Assembly: GCA_035578175.1 (NCBI GenBank)
Contig: JAQMRL010000001.1
Location: 370,443,720 to 370,507,719 of the forward strand
Length of the DNA stretch: 64,000 bases
Source: Catonia carolina
Lineage: Eukaryota > Arthropoda > Insecta > Hemiptera > Achilidae
Reading direction: 5' to 3'
The notes beneath the pieces were generated by a model that was given only the letters and a program-made list of their open reading frames with translations, made no database searches and was not told the DNA's origin. Positions 10,201 to 20,476 of this stretch are shown in pieces. Numbering within the stretch: the stretch's first letter is position 1; each line of letters starts with the position of its first letter. A program made the translations under genes and the position numbers.

Positions 10201-13200
10201 ACTGTGTATAACAATGAAAACCAAAAAAAGTACTTTTTTGTTTTATTTTGGAAAAGCATATTAGATAGAATGTTACAGAAGTTAATAGAAATAGAAATTA
10301 AGTTTGTAAAAGTGGTTTTATTAAGGTGAAATAGTGGCTATCTACAGGAGAAAATAAAGTATGAATGAAAAACTCAACAAACCAAACACTTTCTATGAAA
10401 GAGTAGATGTATAAAAAGAGTCTTTGTTTTTCCATTCAAAGATTGATGAGTGTTACAGTTCTGAAGCACACTTTGTAATTCTAATTAAGATAATTTACCT
10501 AATAAAGATAATTAAGATAATTGTAACTTTCATAAGATTAAAAACAGTAGTATCAGGTAATAAATTAATATTTAACAATAAATTTTTATTGGTTTGTATT
10601 GTTTTAGTTGAAACGACGGTGGAACAAAATTACTTTAAAAGAATCTGAAGTGGAAACAGATGACAAAGAAGAATTGAAAGGTGCAGCTAAAGATTTAGTA
10701 GAAACATGTCTAATTGGAGATCCAATGACAGTCTCTAGTCGTTGTCATATAATATCAACAAATATCGCAGCAGGTGCTGTTATCAAACCTAAATCAAAAA
10801 TTAGTAATTGTGTAGTAATGTCTGGTGCGCAAATAGGTGAAAAGTGAGTATTTTCAAAACATTTTTGTTCTGTTACACTCTAATTTTAAAGTAATTCGTT
10901 AAACTCTGTTTTTGTACTCTCTAAATATAATTACAGTAACTGTCTGTGGCAAAACAACATCTTTGATATGTATTGATTTATTAGTACAAAAAGGGATGGG
11001 AAGAACCATTTCAATCTCTTAACACCGCAGCTCTTAAGGGGCTGTTGTATTACACCATCCATATTACATTGTCGTGGCCAACAAACCCCTCTTCTGAACA
11101 AGTCCAGGAGGATCATGCACTGTAAACAAAATGTTGATCAAAAATGAGTAAGTAGTAAAGCATTGAAGGTATTAAATGTGTAGTAATGTACTTCATCACT
11201 TGGCAACAGTTAATAAAACTTACTCAACAATAATGACACACTTCGTAGCATGACTTTGTTAACTGGATGTAAAATGAATGCCATATGCTCTTGGATTCAC
11301 AAAGATTTTTTAGTTTAACTACAGTGTTTAAAAATTATAACATGCTGCTTCTTTTATTATTTAAGTACTAGATGTTGTGGATGTAGTTTGTCTAGTAATT
11401 CAACTTTTCTCTTCGTGAAAACAGTTCGGGAACTGAGACTCTCGGCTTTGGAATTCTCATGAACCATACACAAATAATTCAGCATCACTGGTTTGCATTG
11501 TTCTGTTCTGCACAATTTATTCTCATCATCATCTTGTAGCTCTATAGTTCTTGGTGGGCTTTCGCTTTTGTCACAATCCTCTCTGGTTGTTGCTAGCGCC
11601 ATTCATCCTGTTATACTCATCAAAATTAAATAATGTAAAACATCTTCTTTGTGAGTTCAGAACAGGCTTATGCCTAATCCTTGATAGTAAGAAGAAGATG
11701 AAGAAAACATCTTCCATATCCAACTCTATGCCTTTGGGTATTCCATTATTTTTAATCCAAAATTCCTAACCATTATCAAAGGCTTTTTTCATTTTGGTTT
11801 TGTAACAGCTCATTTTTACTCTGAAGTGTTGTCAACCCCACACCCGAAGTTGCAGGACCAGGGAATTTTCTGTGAAGGTTACCATACGTTTTCTGAATAA
11901 TACCCAATTTAAGGTTCCAAGAAACTACCTTTCATCCTTCTACATAATGACAACCCATATGCCACCATGGGTTTATTCTATATTTTTGAAAGTAAGCCCC
12001 TGTTTTTAGTGGTGCAGCAAATGAGACTGCAAAGAGGTGAACTTATATAGTAGAGCAGTGAGGAGCATGATGCGGAAGCCGAAACATCTAAAAATGTTTG
12101 TGTCAAAGGAGCACAAGTTGGCATATTTGGAAAGTAGTGTTATAAAATTGTACGTTTTACAATCATTATGTAAGCCAAGACAACAATTAAGAAGGTAGTC
12201 TGTTCATCCAATAAATCCTAATAGAGAAGAAAATGGAGAATTTAATGACTTGTACATAAAATTACGTTTATATCTGAATTAGTTTAGACAATAATTTAGA
12301 ATGTCAATTTGCACTTATGACTGTATTTTGTGTCAAGTAAGCTCACGAATGCAGACAACATGAACCAATTTCATTCGCAATCCAATTTGTACTGAAAAAC
12401 GATTATCTCTTACTTGCGGTGAGTATGTAGATTCAAAAAGATTTATTTGTTATCTTCAATAAGCCTATCTTAATAGTTAGAAAAATAAGTTTTCAGGTAG
12501 CTGAAAAAGTGTCAATTTCAGTTAAGAGTAGCTATTCACAAAATTAGTTGGCTGACAAATACGTCCGAACGTGCTGGTCTGCACATTCACCGCTAACTAA
12601 ACATACAATTTTGTTTTGCTGCTTGTTTTGTTAGCACTGCTCTTATGCACCTCTCTCTGCTCGCAGCTCTACTATAAACACACTATAACTAGTAAATGTT
12701 TGTTTACACCTCTCCGCCAATCGTGCCGCTCCAGTATAATCACGGCCTAAGGTTTACTTGTAGAATGTATCTCTATTTAATTAACTGCTTGGCCCTGAAA
12801 ATGAATTCTTTCTACCGCAGTCATTTAATTTTTCCATCACCCTTTTGAAACTTGGTTGAATACTCTTTTATTTGAAATTTTAATGTTTATTAAACAAAAT
12901 GTTTATATTCCAGGTGTGATTTGAAAAATTGTATAGTGTTTGAGGATGCTGTTATAGAAGATGAATGTTCTCTATCTGACTGTATAGTAGGAAAACGCTA
13001 TACAGTTTGTGGAAAAGGTAATATTAATGTATATTTACTCTGAGGAATATTATTAGAATTTATTATACAAGGTCTGTTAGAAAAGTATCCGACCTTGGCC
13101 GGGGGAAAAAACTGGCATACTTGGAGCGTTGGAAAAGTAATCACCCTCAAAGTAGTCTCCTTGGGAGTCCACACACTTCTGCCAGCGGTGCCACCATTGT

Positions 13201-14598
13201 TGAAAGCATTTCGCGAAGGCCTCTTTCGGAATGGAGTTTAACTCGGCTGTCATTGCTGCCATAATTTCCTCTCTTATCTGAAATCATGTCCCTTTCAATA
13301 GCCTCTTGAGTTTGGGGAACAGCCAGAAGTTGCAGAAGGCCATATCAGGAAAGTAAGGAGCCTGCTCAACCACAGGAGTCTGGTTTTTAGCCAAAAAAAG
13401 TCTGAATCAAGTGCGAGTAATGTGCTGGAGCATTGTTGTGGTGTAGGCGCCAATTTCCTGTTGACCACAACTCCGGTCTCTTGCGATGGAGGACATCCCT
13501 GTAGTACTCTTTGGTGATTGTTTGACCCTGTGGTGTGTACTCATGATGTACCACATCGTTGGAGTCAAAGAAAACAGTCAGCATCACTTCGACGTTGCTG
13601 CCCACTTGGCAAGCCTTCTTTAGTCTTGGTTATATAAATTGCCTCCACTGTGATAACAGATTTTTTTTGGGGTGTTCCCATACACCCAAGACAAGTCACC
13701 AGTGATTATGGGTGTTCATGAAGTCAGGGTTACTGTTTGTGGATGTATTAATGATGCTCCAGTCATTCCATCATTTTCCTTGCAAAAAAACCCGATGAGA
13801 GCACTACACCTACCTCACTCAGCCGTTGGTTGCCAGCTACTGGTGCTATCGACAGGTGGGAAAAATTCATGCATGTCCACAAACTTTCAATGTCGGCTCA
13901 TGCAAGCGTGCTTGATTCACATCCATCAGGGTTTCGCAAAAAAAATAAGGTTGGATATTTTTCTAACAGATTTAATATTTTATTCTGGGGCTGTAATGTG
14001 AATTTTGTATGTCAGTGTTTTACAAGCAGAATAATACTCAGTGTATAATTTTTAACAATCATTAGATAAAAATGCTAAACTTTGTAAATAAGTTAGTACC
14101 AGTATTCTGTATCATGTGGTCATGACCACGTAGACACGTTTTTTTTTTGTTTTAATAAAAACAAATTCAGATGATTGAACTCATGATAGATTGATGTGGG
14201 AGAATAATCACAATACGGTGGCTGTAGTGATATTAAAATTTATTGTGGGGACATAATGAATTTCATAATTTATATTCAAAATCTTGTGTTGAAAAACCAT
14301 TTGATCTTAAACAAGTTTAAAGATTGAACTACTGCTGTATAATTATTAGTTATAACAGACAAATGTCACTCCAGGATGTCACAACTGCTTATTTCATCTT
14401 TTGTGCCAGTCAAATGGATTAACTATCTCTAAAAGTTAGTTTCAGTGTAGGTATGTAGTTTTATTTTCACAATATTTTGTTTTAAATAAGTTGATTTTTT
14501 TAATATAAATTTGTGATGATTTATTCTTTTCTTTTCTTTTTTCAGAAACGCATCGCAATAAAGTCTTAACAGAAGTTGACCATCTTATGGAAATTTAA
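7069..14598 (+). CDS. EIF2B3: eIF2B subunit gamma, last four coding exons (5' partial)
   Basis: Joined exons 7069-7262, 10608-10843, 12914-13017 and 14546-14598 encode about 195 residues, matching the C-terminal 40-45% of eIF2B gamma (about 450 aa in animals). eIF2B is the cytosolic guanine nucleotide exchange factor that reloads eIF2 with GTP; gamma pairs with epsilon in the catalytic subcomplex. Visible: the linker segment with NWTDHSGDW and IRCYAFIEPEKSFGSRVNT, then a left-handed beta-helix with hexapeptide-type turns (CLIGDPMTVSS, ISNCVVMSGAQIGEK, KNCIVFEDAVIEDE, SDCIVGKRYTV), then the terminus EVDHLMEI and stop. The human protein ends in a very similar NDQLMEI (from memory of the family). 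All four exons have AG/GT borders and compatible phases. The nucleotidyltransferase-like N-terminal domain is not in the window, so its exons should lie upstream. Introns are 3.3, 2.1 and 1.5 kb; the first and third contain mariner remnants. Identification is firm; exon borders are read by eye. Confidence 0.93.
7263..8713 (+). other. EIF2B3 intron, part before the mariner element
   Basis: AT-rich. It holds two related blocks built around GTCTCTCAC (7783-7842 and 8344-8402) that may belong to one decayed element; otherwise nothing recognised. Confidence 0.45.
8714..10206 (+). mobile_element. Mariner-family transposon, decayed, in an EIF2B3 intron
   Basis: Ends are inverted repeats: AGTATGTCTGAAAAATAATG on the left and, inverted on the right, AGTATGTCGGAAAAATAACA. 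The transposase reading on the + strand is broken by stops and frameshifts, but landmarks remain: IVTGDEA then YDPQTK, KSKKSKSHK, LLGDARSHR with a decayed catalytic block, and SPCDLF. Degenerate and surely inactive. Confidence 0.8.
9540..10060 (+). pseudogene. Mariner transposase pseudogene
   Basis: Fragments of the DDE catalytic domain in at least two frames: VTGDEA (first Asp) at about 9558, YDPQTK at about 9590, LLGDARSHRTIAVHKFLAKK at about 9850, and SPCDLFPVP at about 9945. In-frame stops follow VTGDEA and interrupt later parts. Confidence 0.7.
10608..10843 (+). CDS. EIF2B3: EIF2B3 exon (first half of beta-helix)
   Basis: Acceptor TTGTTTTAG ends at 10607; donor GTGAGT starts at 10844. 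Enters in phase 0 (LKRRWNKITLKESE) and leaves with two bases of a lysine codon. A charged linker (EVETDDKEELKGAAKD) is followed by beta-helix turns LIGDPMTVSSRCHIIS and ISNCVVMSGAQIGEK. Confidence 0.92.
10844..12913 (+). other. EIF2B3 intron, mostly unassigned
   Basis: Contains an RTE 3'-end relic at 11650-11712. A short shared motif TATAGTAGAGC occurs at about 12046 and inverted near 12670, hinting at a decayed TIR element. No exon or further repeat recognised. Confidence 0.4.
11650..11712 (+). mobile_element. RTE-type LINE 3'-end relic
   Basis: ATGCCTAATCCTTGATAG followed by AAGAAGAAGATGAAG matches the 3' end seen at 16970-16995, with a GAA-rich tail. Confidence 0.45.
12914..13017 (+). CDS. 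EIF2B3: EIF2B3 exon (second half of beta-helix)
   Basis: Acceptor TATTCCAG ends at 12913; donor GTAATA starts at 13018. Its first base completes the lysine codon from the previous exon, giving EKCDLKNCIVFEDAVIEDE, then CSLSDCIVGKRYTVCGKG. One base is left over for the next exon. Confidence 0.92.
13067..13972 (-). mobile_element. Mariner transposon, internally rearranged, in the last EIF2B3 intron
   Basis: Inverted ends: GGTCTGTTAGAAAAGTATCC at 13071 and, inverted at the far end, ATCTGTTAGAAAAATATCCA, with TA next to each. About 905 bases, shorter than the usual 1.3 kb. Minus-strand transposase pieces (see pseudogene entry) fill the left two thirds; the N-terminal part is not recognisable. 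Confidence 0.85.
13077..13735 (-). pseudogene. Mariner transposase pseudogene (C-terminal part)
   Basis: Read on the minus strand in several frames: NPDFMNT, then IITGDLSWVYGNTPKK, MLTVFFDSNDVVHHEYTPQG, ITKEYYRDVLHRKRPELW, WRLHHNNAPAHYSH, QAPYFPDMAFCNFWLFPKLK and WHRWQKCVDSQGDYFEGD. This is the usual order of a mariner DDE domain and C terminus. TGDL where TGDES is expected, stops and frameshifts show it is dead. Confidence 0.85.
14546..14598 (+). CDS. EIF2B3: EIF2B3 terminal coding exon
   Basis: A strong pyrimidine tract (14522-14542) and CAG precede the exon. AA joins the G from the previous exon to give GAA, then THRNKVLTEVDHLMEI and TAA at 14596-14598. The LMEI ending is the family's conserved C terminus. 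Confidence 0.9.
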
Positions 14599-14888
14599 TA
14601 GTGAAAAAAAATGTATAATATTTATAATAATATATTATCTGAATTTCAGTTTACAGAAACATGTGTTGTTTTTATTGAGTATTTATTTGTTTACCATGGA
14701 TACTCAAAGTAAAAACAAGTGTTTACATTATTTTGGTTTTCAAAATTTAATTTTACATTAAGCATATTTATTCTATAATATGTAGACATTTTTTAGTTTT
14801 GTTTTGAAAACATGTTTATTTATTATTTTTAAATTTAATGTGACAGTGACAATAATTTAATTGATATTTGAAATGTTTAAAACATAAC

Positions 14889-15815
14889 ATGTCTTTTTGC
14901 AGCAGCAACAACTGCTATAATCCCCAAAGTTTGCCACCTTATTTTTGTAATTGCTGTTATCCATTAGCTTGTCAGCCTGTATGTTTGAACTGTTTATTAC
15001 TTTCTGAACATTTGTGTGATTGTGTAGAAGAGTGTTGTAAGCCATCACAACTTACATCCTGTGAAGGAAAGAAGATTATTGAAGTAGCACATGAAATTAA
15101 AGAACAAGAACGTTCACACAGTGAAATATCAACCAGTGGCTGTTCTTGTTCTGATAAAGAAGATGAAGCAGTAGTCCATTGGAAAACGAACGCCCCAGAA
15201 AGTAACGAAACAGTTTATTATACTGCAAGTGAGAAAAATGACCTATGTACAGAACTTGGTAGTTCTACAGTTGAAACAGAAGTTTGTAGTAGGTATTGTA
15301 AAATGGCAGCGGCTAAAGAGAGCACTGATCAAGCAACTAACACAGAAAATGAAAACTTCTCCTACTTAAACTCAATTGAATCAACAGTACGTTACAAAGA
15401 CAAATCTACACAATGTAGTATGCGAAATGGGGTGCTTTCAGAAAATTATGATGAAACAGTAAGGGGCAACACTGAGTCTCATAAACAACCTGGGTGGTAT
15501 GTGAAGGAAACAAGAAGTGACAATAGCTTAGAAAGGAGATCATTCGAAAGAAAACCCAAGAGACCTCGTAATAAAAGAACTAGTAATAAAGTTGGTTGTT
15601 GTGGAACATTGTGTAAAAAGAAAAATGAACCCAAGAAACGAGCCCAGCAAAAAACACCTAGTACCGAAAATTATTATGAAAAAGAAATAAAAACAAACAA
15701 CCATAATTCAGATAAATTATGTTGTTGTTGTCGTTGTTGCTGCTGCTGCTGCTGTAATCATCAAAACAATAACAAAATTTGTTGTAATCAAATTGCAACT
15801 GAAACAACAAATTAG
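14889..15815 (+). CDS. Cysteine-rich protein of unknown function, single-exon ORF
   Basis: 308 codons without a stop in AT-rich DNA make chance unlikely. The ATG at 14889 has A at -3; the frame is open a little upstream but has no earlier ATG. N-terminal 60 residues are very rich in Cys (CNCCYPLACQPVCLNC, then CDCVEECC), with no spacing I recognise as a zinc finger or metallothionein. The middle is hydrophilic, rich in Ser, Thr and Glu. A basic stretch (ERKPKRPRNKRTSNK) follows, then CCGTLCKKK, and near the end a Cys run (CCCCRCCCCCCC, coded by TGT/TGC repeats) and Asn-rich residues. No signal peptide or membrane segment is obvious. It lies 290 bases after the EIF2B3 stop on the same strand, with no AATAAA between, so it could share that transcript. 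CTTTTTGCAG at about 14893-14902 could instead be an acceptor. I do not recognise the family. Confidence 0.6.
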   Translation: MSFCSSNNCYNPQSLPPYFCNCCYPLACQPVCLNCLLLSEHLCDCVEECCKPSQLTSCEGKKIIEVAHEIKEQERSHSEISTSGCSCSDKEDEAVVHWKTNAPESNETVYYTASEKNDLCTELGSSTVETEVCSRYCKMAAAKESTDQATNTENENFSYLNSIESTVRYKDKSTQCSMRNGVLSENYDETVRGNTESHKQPGWYVKETRSDNSLERRSFERKPKRPRNKRTSNKVGCCGTLCKKKNEPKKRAQQKTPSTENYYEKEIKTNNHNSDKLCCCCRCCCCCCCNHQNNNKICCNQIATETTN

Positions 15816-16720
15816 CCAGGTAATGAACATGAAATTTTATGACTTAGTGAGAAAGGAATATCATATAGTCATGTATGTTATACTTGTGTTAAGCAACAAA
15901 AATATTCATGTAAAAATAAAACTATTGATGCCCATATGAATTAAAGAAGTTTGTTGCATAGGTACTGAAACATTAGCCTACCCAAAAAATTAGATATGTT
16001 TTATTGTTTGGACAATGAAATCGGTCTTAATCTTGAGTAGTTACATTTTTTTTTAATCTGGATTTTAATAAAGAACAAATTATTTAATTTTTGTAAATTT
16101 ATTAGTGTTTCTTCCTTGTTTTCATATTTATAAATTTTGTGAAACATTACTATACACTGTAAAATCTATTCCACGTTTTTTTGGGATCTGGTTATTAAAA
16201 CATGAAATCCAGTGAGTTTTTAGGCTTTTCATAGGAAAGCAATTATCAATAGGTTTTTGATTTTAAAAGGATATAAAGATTTGGGACTGATACATTTTGA
16301 AACTGGATATTTTATATCAATGTACCCAAATCCAAAACTTTCCAGAAACTTCATAAAACACAGAATTTACCTAGATCTGTATAAGTGCATGTTTTCTATT
16401 TTCTTCTAAATGGTTCTGCAAATCAGGATCAGGCTTGGGACATGTTTGTTCCAAGTAACTTTTTTAAAATACAGATGTATTAAAAATTTTAAACTCGTGT
16501 TTCATGGGTTGAAATCTCAATGAGCAATTAATTAATACTAAATTTTTTTCTCATGATATATCCATGATTACCTAGCTGTTATAATTGCAACACAATTACG
16601 CATGTAGCAGAGATTAGTCTACCCAGAGAAACCATTTATTTCTAGTATTATTTGATATCTGCTTTTACTTTTATCTACCTATACAGTGTAGATTTATAAA
16701 TATGTTTTTAAGATTATCTA
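15816..16720. other. 3' flank of the Cys-rich ORF, otherwise featureless
   Basis: Includes the polyadenylation signals. A segment at 16396-16512 is repeated, diverged, at 17535-17650 in the same direction. No gene seen. Confidence 0.4.
15915..16072 (+). terminator. Polyadenylation signals after the Cys-rich ORF
   Basis: AATAAA occurs at 15915-15920 and 16067-16072. The second is followed by a T/GT-rich stretch (about 16085-16130), as at animal 3' ends. No AATAAA or ATTAAA was seen between the EIF2B3 stop and the start of the Cys-rich ORF. Confidence 0.5.
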
Positions 16721-17650
16721 ATCTTAATTTCTTCGACTTGTGTGTAGTAGAGAAGATCATTACAGGAATACCGAGATAAGGAAAGAACTCAACATCTTCT
16801 CTGTAAACGACAGGGTATCTCAGAACAGAATGCAGTGGTTAAAGCATGTGAGCATAATAAGGGAGGATAGGATACCTAAGCAATCACTAGGCTATAAACC
16901 GGAGGGAAAGAGAGAACGAGGACACCTGAGGAAGAGATGGGCAGTTTTTAGAGGTTCGGGACAGGCAGAGATGCCTAATCCTTGAAAGGCAGAAGATTAT
17001 CTGGCAGTTTTACTAAGTAGTAATTAAAGATATTTGTAATTTTTTCCTCCTAATGTCTTATCACAGTTTAACATGTAGGCAGAGATTCCTTGCTTTGATA
17101 AATTTTCCTAAAAAGTATAAAAATATGTTATACTTTAATTACAATTTGCAATACACTACAAAACGCATAAGATATGAAGTCTCACTTTATGGGTATAAGT
17201 GGTTTAAGATTAAATAACACTACATTACAAATGTAGACAGTGAATCTTCACTTTACTCTTAAGATGTTTTGCTCGAACTCCACTCGTTCATGACAACCAT
17301 GTGAATCGCCATCCTGTGTTGTGACTGAACATGGGTGATATGCAGAGGTGACAGTCCAATAATTTAATTGAACGAAAATTTATTAGAAAAAATTTGCAGT
17401 GGCAAGGATTCCCCTCTGTCCATGCAATGCTGTTAAATATATCTAAATGTTCAAAACACTTCATCAACTTTGTAAAAAAAAAACAGGTTTGCCATTGGGT
17501 AGATCTATATGTATCCAACATAAGTATGTTGTGTTCATTCTTCTAGATGATTCAACAATTCAGGATCAAGCTTGGGGGATGTACACTTCAGGAACCTTAA
17601 AATATGTGTTTTATAAAACTTTAAACCCCTGTTTCATGGTTTGAAATAAG
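16396..17650. repeat. Diverged direct repeat pair (16396-16512 and 17535-17650)
   Basis: Both copies share TTCTTCTAgATG, CAGGATCAgGCTTGGG, TTAAA blocks, ACTTTAAACCCC/ATTTTAAACTCG and TGTTTCATGG.TTGAAAT in order. The gap between them holds the RTE fragment. Identity unknown; perhaps two copies of an old repeat. Confidence 0.45.
16725..16996 (+). mobile_element. RTE-type LINE, 3' fragment
   Basis: Encodes the end of a non-LTR reverse transcriptase ORF: CSREDHYRNTEIRKELNIFS, QNRMQWLKHVSIIREDRIPK and GHLRKRW, ending with GCCTAATCCTTGAAAGGCAG. The same region occurs inverted at 48130-48400. 5' truncated, coding only for the terminal 80 residues. Confidence 0.75.
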
Positions 17651-17915
17651 ACATTGGAACAAGGTTGTTATCTAAGACTAAATTATTTTGATTCAAAATT
17701 TAAAAATACAATTAGTTTAGTAAAGGCTAAGCAAATATATTAAATATTTTTTAGCTAAGAGTAACCCTGTGATATCACAGTGACCTAACCTTGTTCACAT
17801 TAATAAAATAAGTCTTTAATAGTAAATTAATAAGTTTTTTTTGTCACTATTAATAAATACCACAAAAAAACTGATGATTTCTTATAAAGTCATAAGTAAT
17901 ACTTGAAAGCATGTA
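16997..17915. other. Unassigned AT-rich DNA
   Basis: Besides the second copy of the direct repeat (17535-17650), nothing was recognised. Confidence 0.35.
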
Positions 17916-18574
17916 CAGTAAGACCTCGACTTACGCGAGTTCAGCTTATGCAAATTCACGCTGGCATGATTTTGTCGAAAATAATTTATATTAGCCCTAT
18001 ATTCTGTGTGGTAGTTATTCTTATCTTACAGATTTTTACATTTATGACCACTGTTTTGCTAATTCCTCTCGAAACCGGTATCGTAGTTACCCTCCCCATT
18101 TTTACAATGGAATTTTATTTATCTTGATTTGCTTTTGTTCTAAACATTAGTACTGTATAGTGCGTTAAAAATATCAATCATGTAAGGTTGCGTAGATTTA
18201 ATCGTGATTTTAATTGTGCTACAATTCGCAGATCTTTTATTTTCTTGTCTTAGTCGTTATTTTGCGTACAGTATGAGTTTGAATAAAGGTTATAAAAACG
18301 GAGAGCGATTAATTGAAAGGAAAAGTTAGATGTTAAAACTTACAAAGGGGTAAAAAAACTAAGAACATATTTTTTTTGTTTTACGTCTGACTGTTTTACA
18401 ATATCTGCTAATGCAGACAATAAGAACTTAAAAGGAACGACTGGGTTATTGAATCAACACTACAGACAGTTTTCGAATGTTTTAAGGTTAAACCAAACAA
18501 TCCAAGTAACGTGAATTTCAAATTACGGGATGATTTTGCGGAATGCATCCCTCACGTAAGTCAAGGTCTTACTG
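17916..18574. mobile_element. Tigger-type MITE
   Basis: Ends CAGTAAGACCTCGACTTACG on the left and, inverted, CAGTAAGACCTTGACTTACG on the right, with TA on both sides (17914-17915, 18575-18576). 659 bases, no transposase. A fragment of an S1 SINE tail sits inside at about 18369-18422. Confidence 0.85.
18369..18422 (-). mobile_element. S1 SINE tail fragment
   Basis: TTTTACGTCTGACTGTTTTA and CTGCTAATGCAGACAATAAG match the inverted 3' block of S1. The tRNA head is absent. Confidence 0.6.
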
Positions 18575-18821
18575 TATTTATCTTTTAAATGATAAAAAAG
18601 TATTGTGAGATAACAAGCAATCTTGCTGGCTATAGTTGAATTATCAGCAAAAAGGTAGCTTCGGGACTGTATATTAGAATATAAATATATTGTCAAGTCT
18701 ACCCTTTCGTAAGGCTTTGAATGTTGTAATAGTTATGGTGTTTGAAGAAGTAGTTCTAAAACTATTAGCAATCAGTTTTGTTGCCAATCTAATTTTGCCA
18801 ACACAAGAATACAACCATTTT

Positions 18822-19210
18822 CTTGTTGTTTACATCATCAGCCGAAAGGCTGGTGTGAACCTTTAGTGGTTTTACTAAGTAAAACGAGGAGTGAGGTGGT
18901 TTTCATTTACCTTCCTCACTGAGTGAAAAAGTATGTTTATCAGCATGCCGGGCCCTCCGAAAAGCATCTACTTTCCAGCTGTAAATGACACTTTCACTTC
19001 ATTCACCACAGGTTCTGGCTGTATAATGAAATTCACTACTCTCTGAGGAGATAACTCTGACTAGTGTCTTTTACACCTCTACCTCTTCTGTTCTTAAATG
19101 CTTCAGTCATATAATTGGCTGATTATGTGATAAGAAACAGAACTATTTTTTGTAGCTGTGGAACTAGCAGATTGAGTGTAAATAATTTAACACTCCACCT
19201 GCCTGTTATT
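18822..19210 (-). mobile_element. SINE-B copy 1
   Basis: Full-length copy of the 390-bp family. On the minus strand it starts with AGGCAGGTGGAGTGTTAAAT and ends with CAGCCTTTCGGCTGATGATG followed by AACAAG. Shared landmarks are CCTCACTGAGTG, TCATTCACCACAGG and GTCTTTTACACCTCTACC. Confidence 0.85.
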
Positions 19211-20431
19211 CACAAAAGCATTTTCTTATGTAACAAAGTCGTAATATTTATGTTCTCGTAAATAATTCTTATTAGAAAAACACAATTGTCAGCTATGATA
19301 TCCCCTAAGTTTCTGGATATCTACATTGTGAGATCTGCCGTTAGTATGAACCTATTATATGAAGATTCAATGCAAAGTGCTTTCAGTAGCTTATGCAAGG
19401 AAGAGAAAATAATATAATTCTTGTAACAAACAGCATATTTTGAAAAATTAGGAAAGAATTTTCATTTCGATATTACAATACAATAAAATAATTGTTAAGT
19501 CAATTGGCGACACTGTTTGTAGTACTATTGAAGATCCGGCAAAATACACTTCAAAACCAAAATTATTTTTGCGAGCATAACTACTTCACGCACAAGAACC
19601 ATATCTATTCAAATAATTACGCGGCAAATATGGCGGATACTACGGTCTTCAACGACGGAACTATTCATTCGAAGTTAAAATGATAAATTATTTTAATACT
19701 TACAGGTTCGTTAGAGTAAATAATAAATAAAAATAAAAAACATTTTTAAGCAATAAGTACATTTTTCTACTTGATAGTTCACTTATAAAATTCTAATGTA
19801 TTAGAATGTGGGCGGATATTTTGATAGAATGGCACGTTACGAAATATATTTATTAAAAAGTTACAGGATTAATTAATTGAGTAAATAATCCTCTAGCGTA
19901 TTCAATGAAATCATTTTTAGTTTCAGTGAAGTAGCAAAGTGTATTTTCAAAAATGTAGTAAAAATATTCTATTTTAGAAAAATTGTTTTGTTTATCTTAG
20001 TTCCATTATTTACTTGACTACAGTAGTGTGGTTCTGAACAGACATTACATTACGTAAAGTGTGATAGTATTGTCAAAGTGAATATTTTTATTTTGTTGTT
20101 CTTGGTTTTGTTAGAAATTATAGTGAATTAATCTGTGAATCGTGGTATTTTAGTTCATAAGTTTCAATCGCAATGACCGAATTTGTTCGAAAATGTTTTT
20201 TCTTTCAATTTGATTGCCTGTTAAAGACGTAGCAGTTTGTTGTGATTATTGGTGATAATTACATTGTAATAATCATGACTTGAGTTTGTATCTAATTTTT
20301 CTATTGAGCATTAATTTTTTAATTTTCTGAAACCTGTGAATTTCTGTTGTGTGGTACTTCAGCCGTTCTGTGATCGGTAATTATGTTAAGTGATCTGAAT
20401 TAAACATTATCTGTCCCTCTACTGTGCAAGA
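19211..20431. promoter_or_regulatory. Upstream region of the putative gene at 20432
   Basis: No repeat recognised. It contains a small ORF at 19630 (MADTTVFNDGTIHSKLK, no donor) and an upstream ORF at 20174. It is the natural place for promoter and 5' UTR, but no core promoter motif could be singled out. Confidence 0.25.
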
Positions 20432-20476
20432 ATGAGTGAAAATTTCTTTCCTAGGTGTTCGTCAGTCAATTATTCG
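20432..20476 (+). CDS. Putative first coding exon of an unidentified gene
   Basis: ATG with A at -3 opens 15 codons (MSENFFPRCSSVNYS) that end exactly at a consensus donor TCG|GTAAGT (20477). The upstream 250 bases contain a short upstream ORF (ATG at 20174, 19 codons) and no recognised repeat, as expected of a 5' UTR. Phase is 0, matching the candidate exon at 41195. The protein is too short to name. It could be chance. Confidence 0.4.

Noticed and set aside
13672..14048. Two overlapping ORFs of 109 and 72 codons on +
   Set aside because: Inside the mariner element and antisense to its coding strand.
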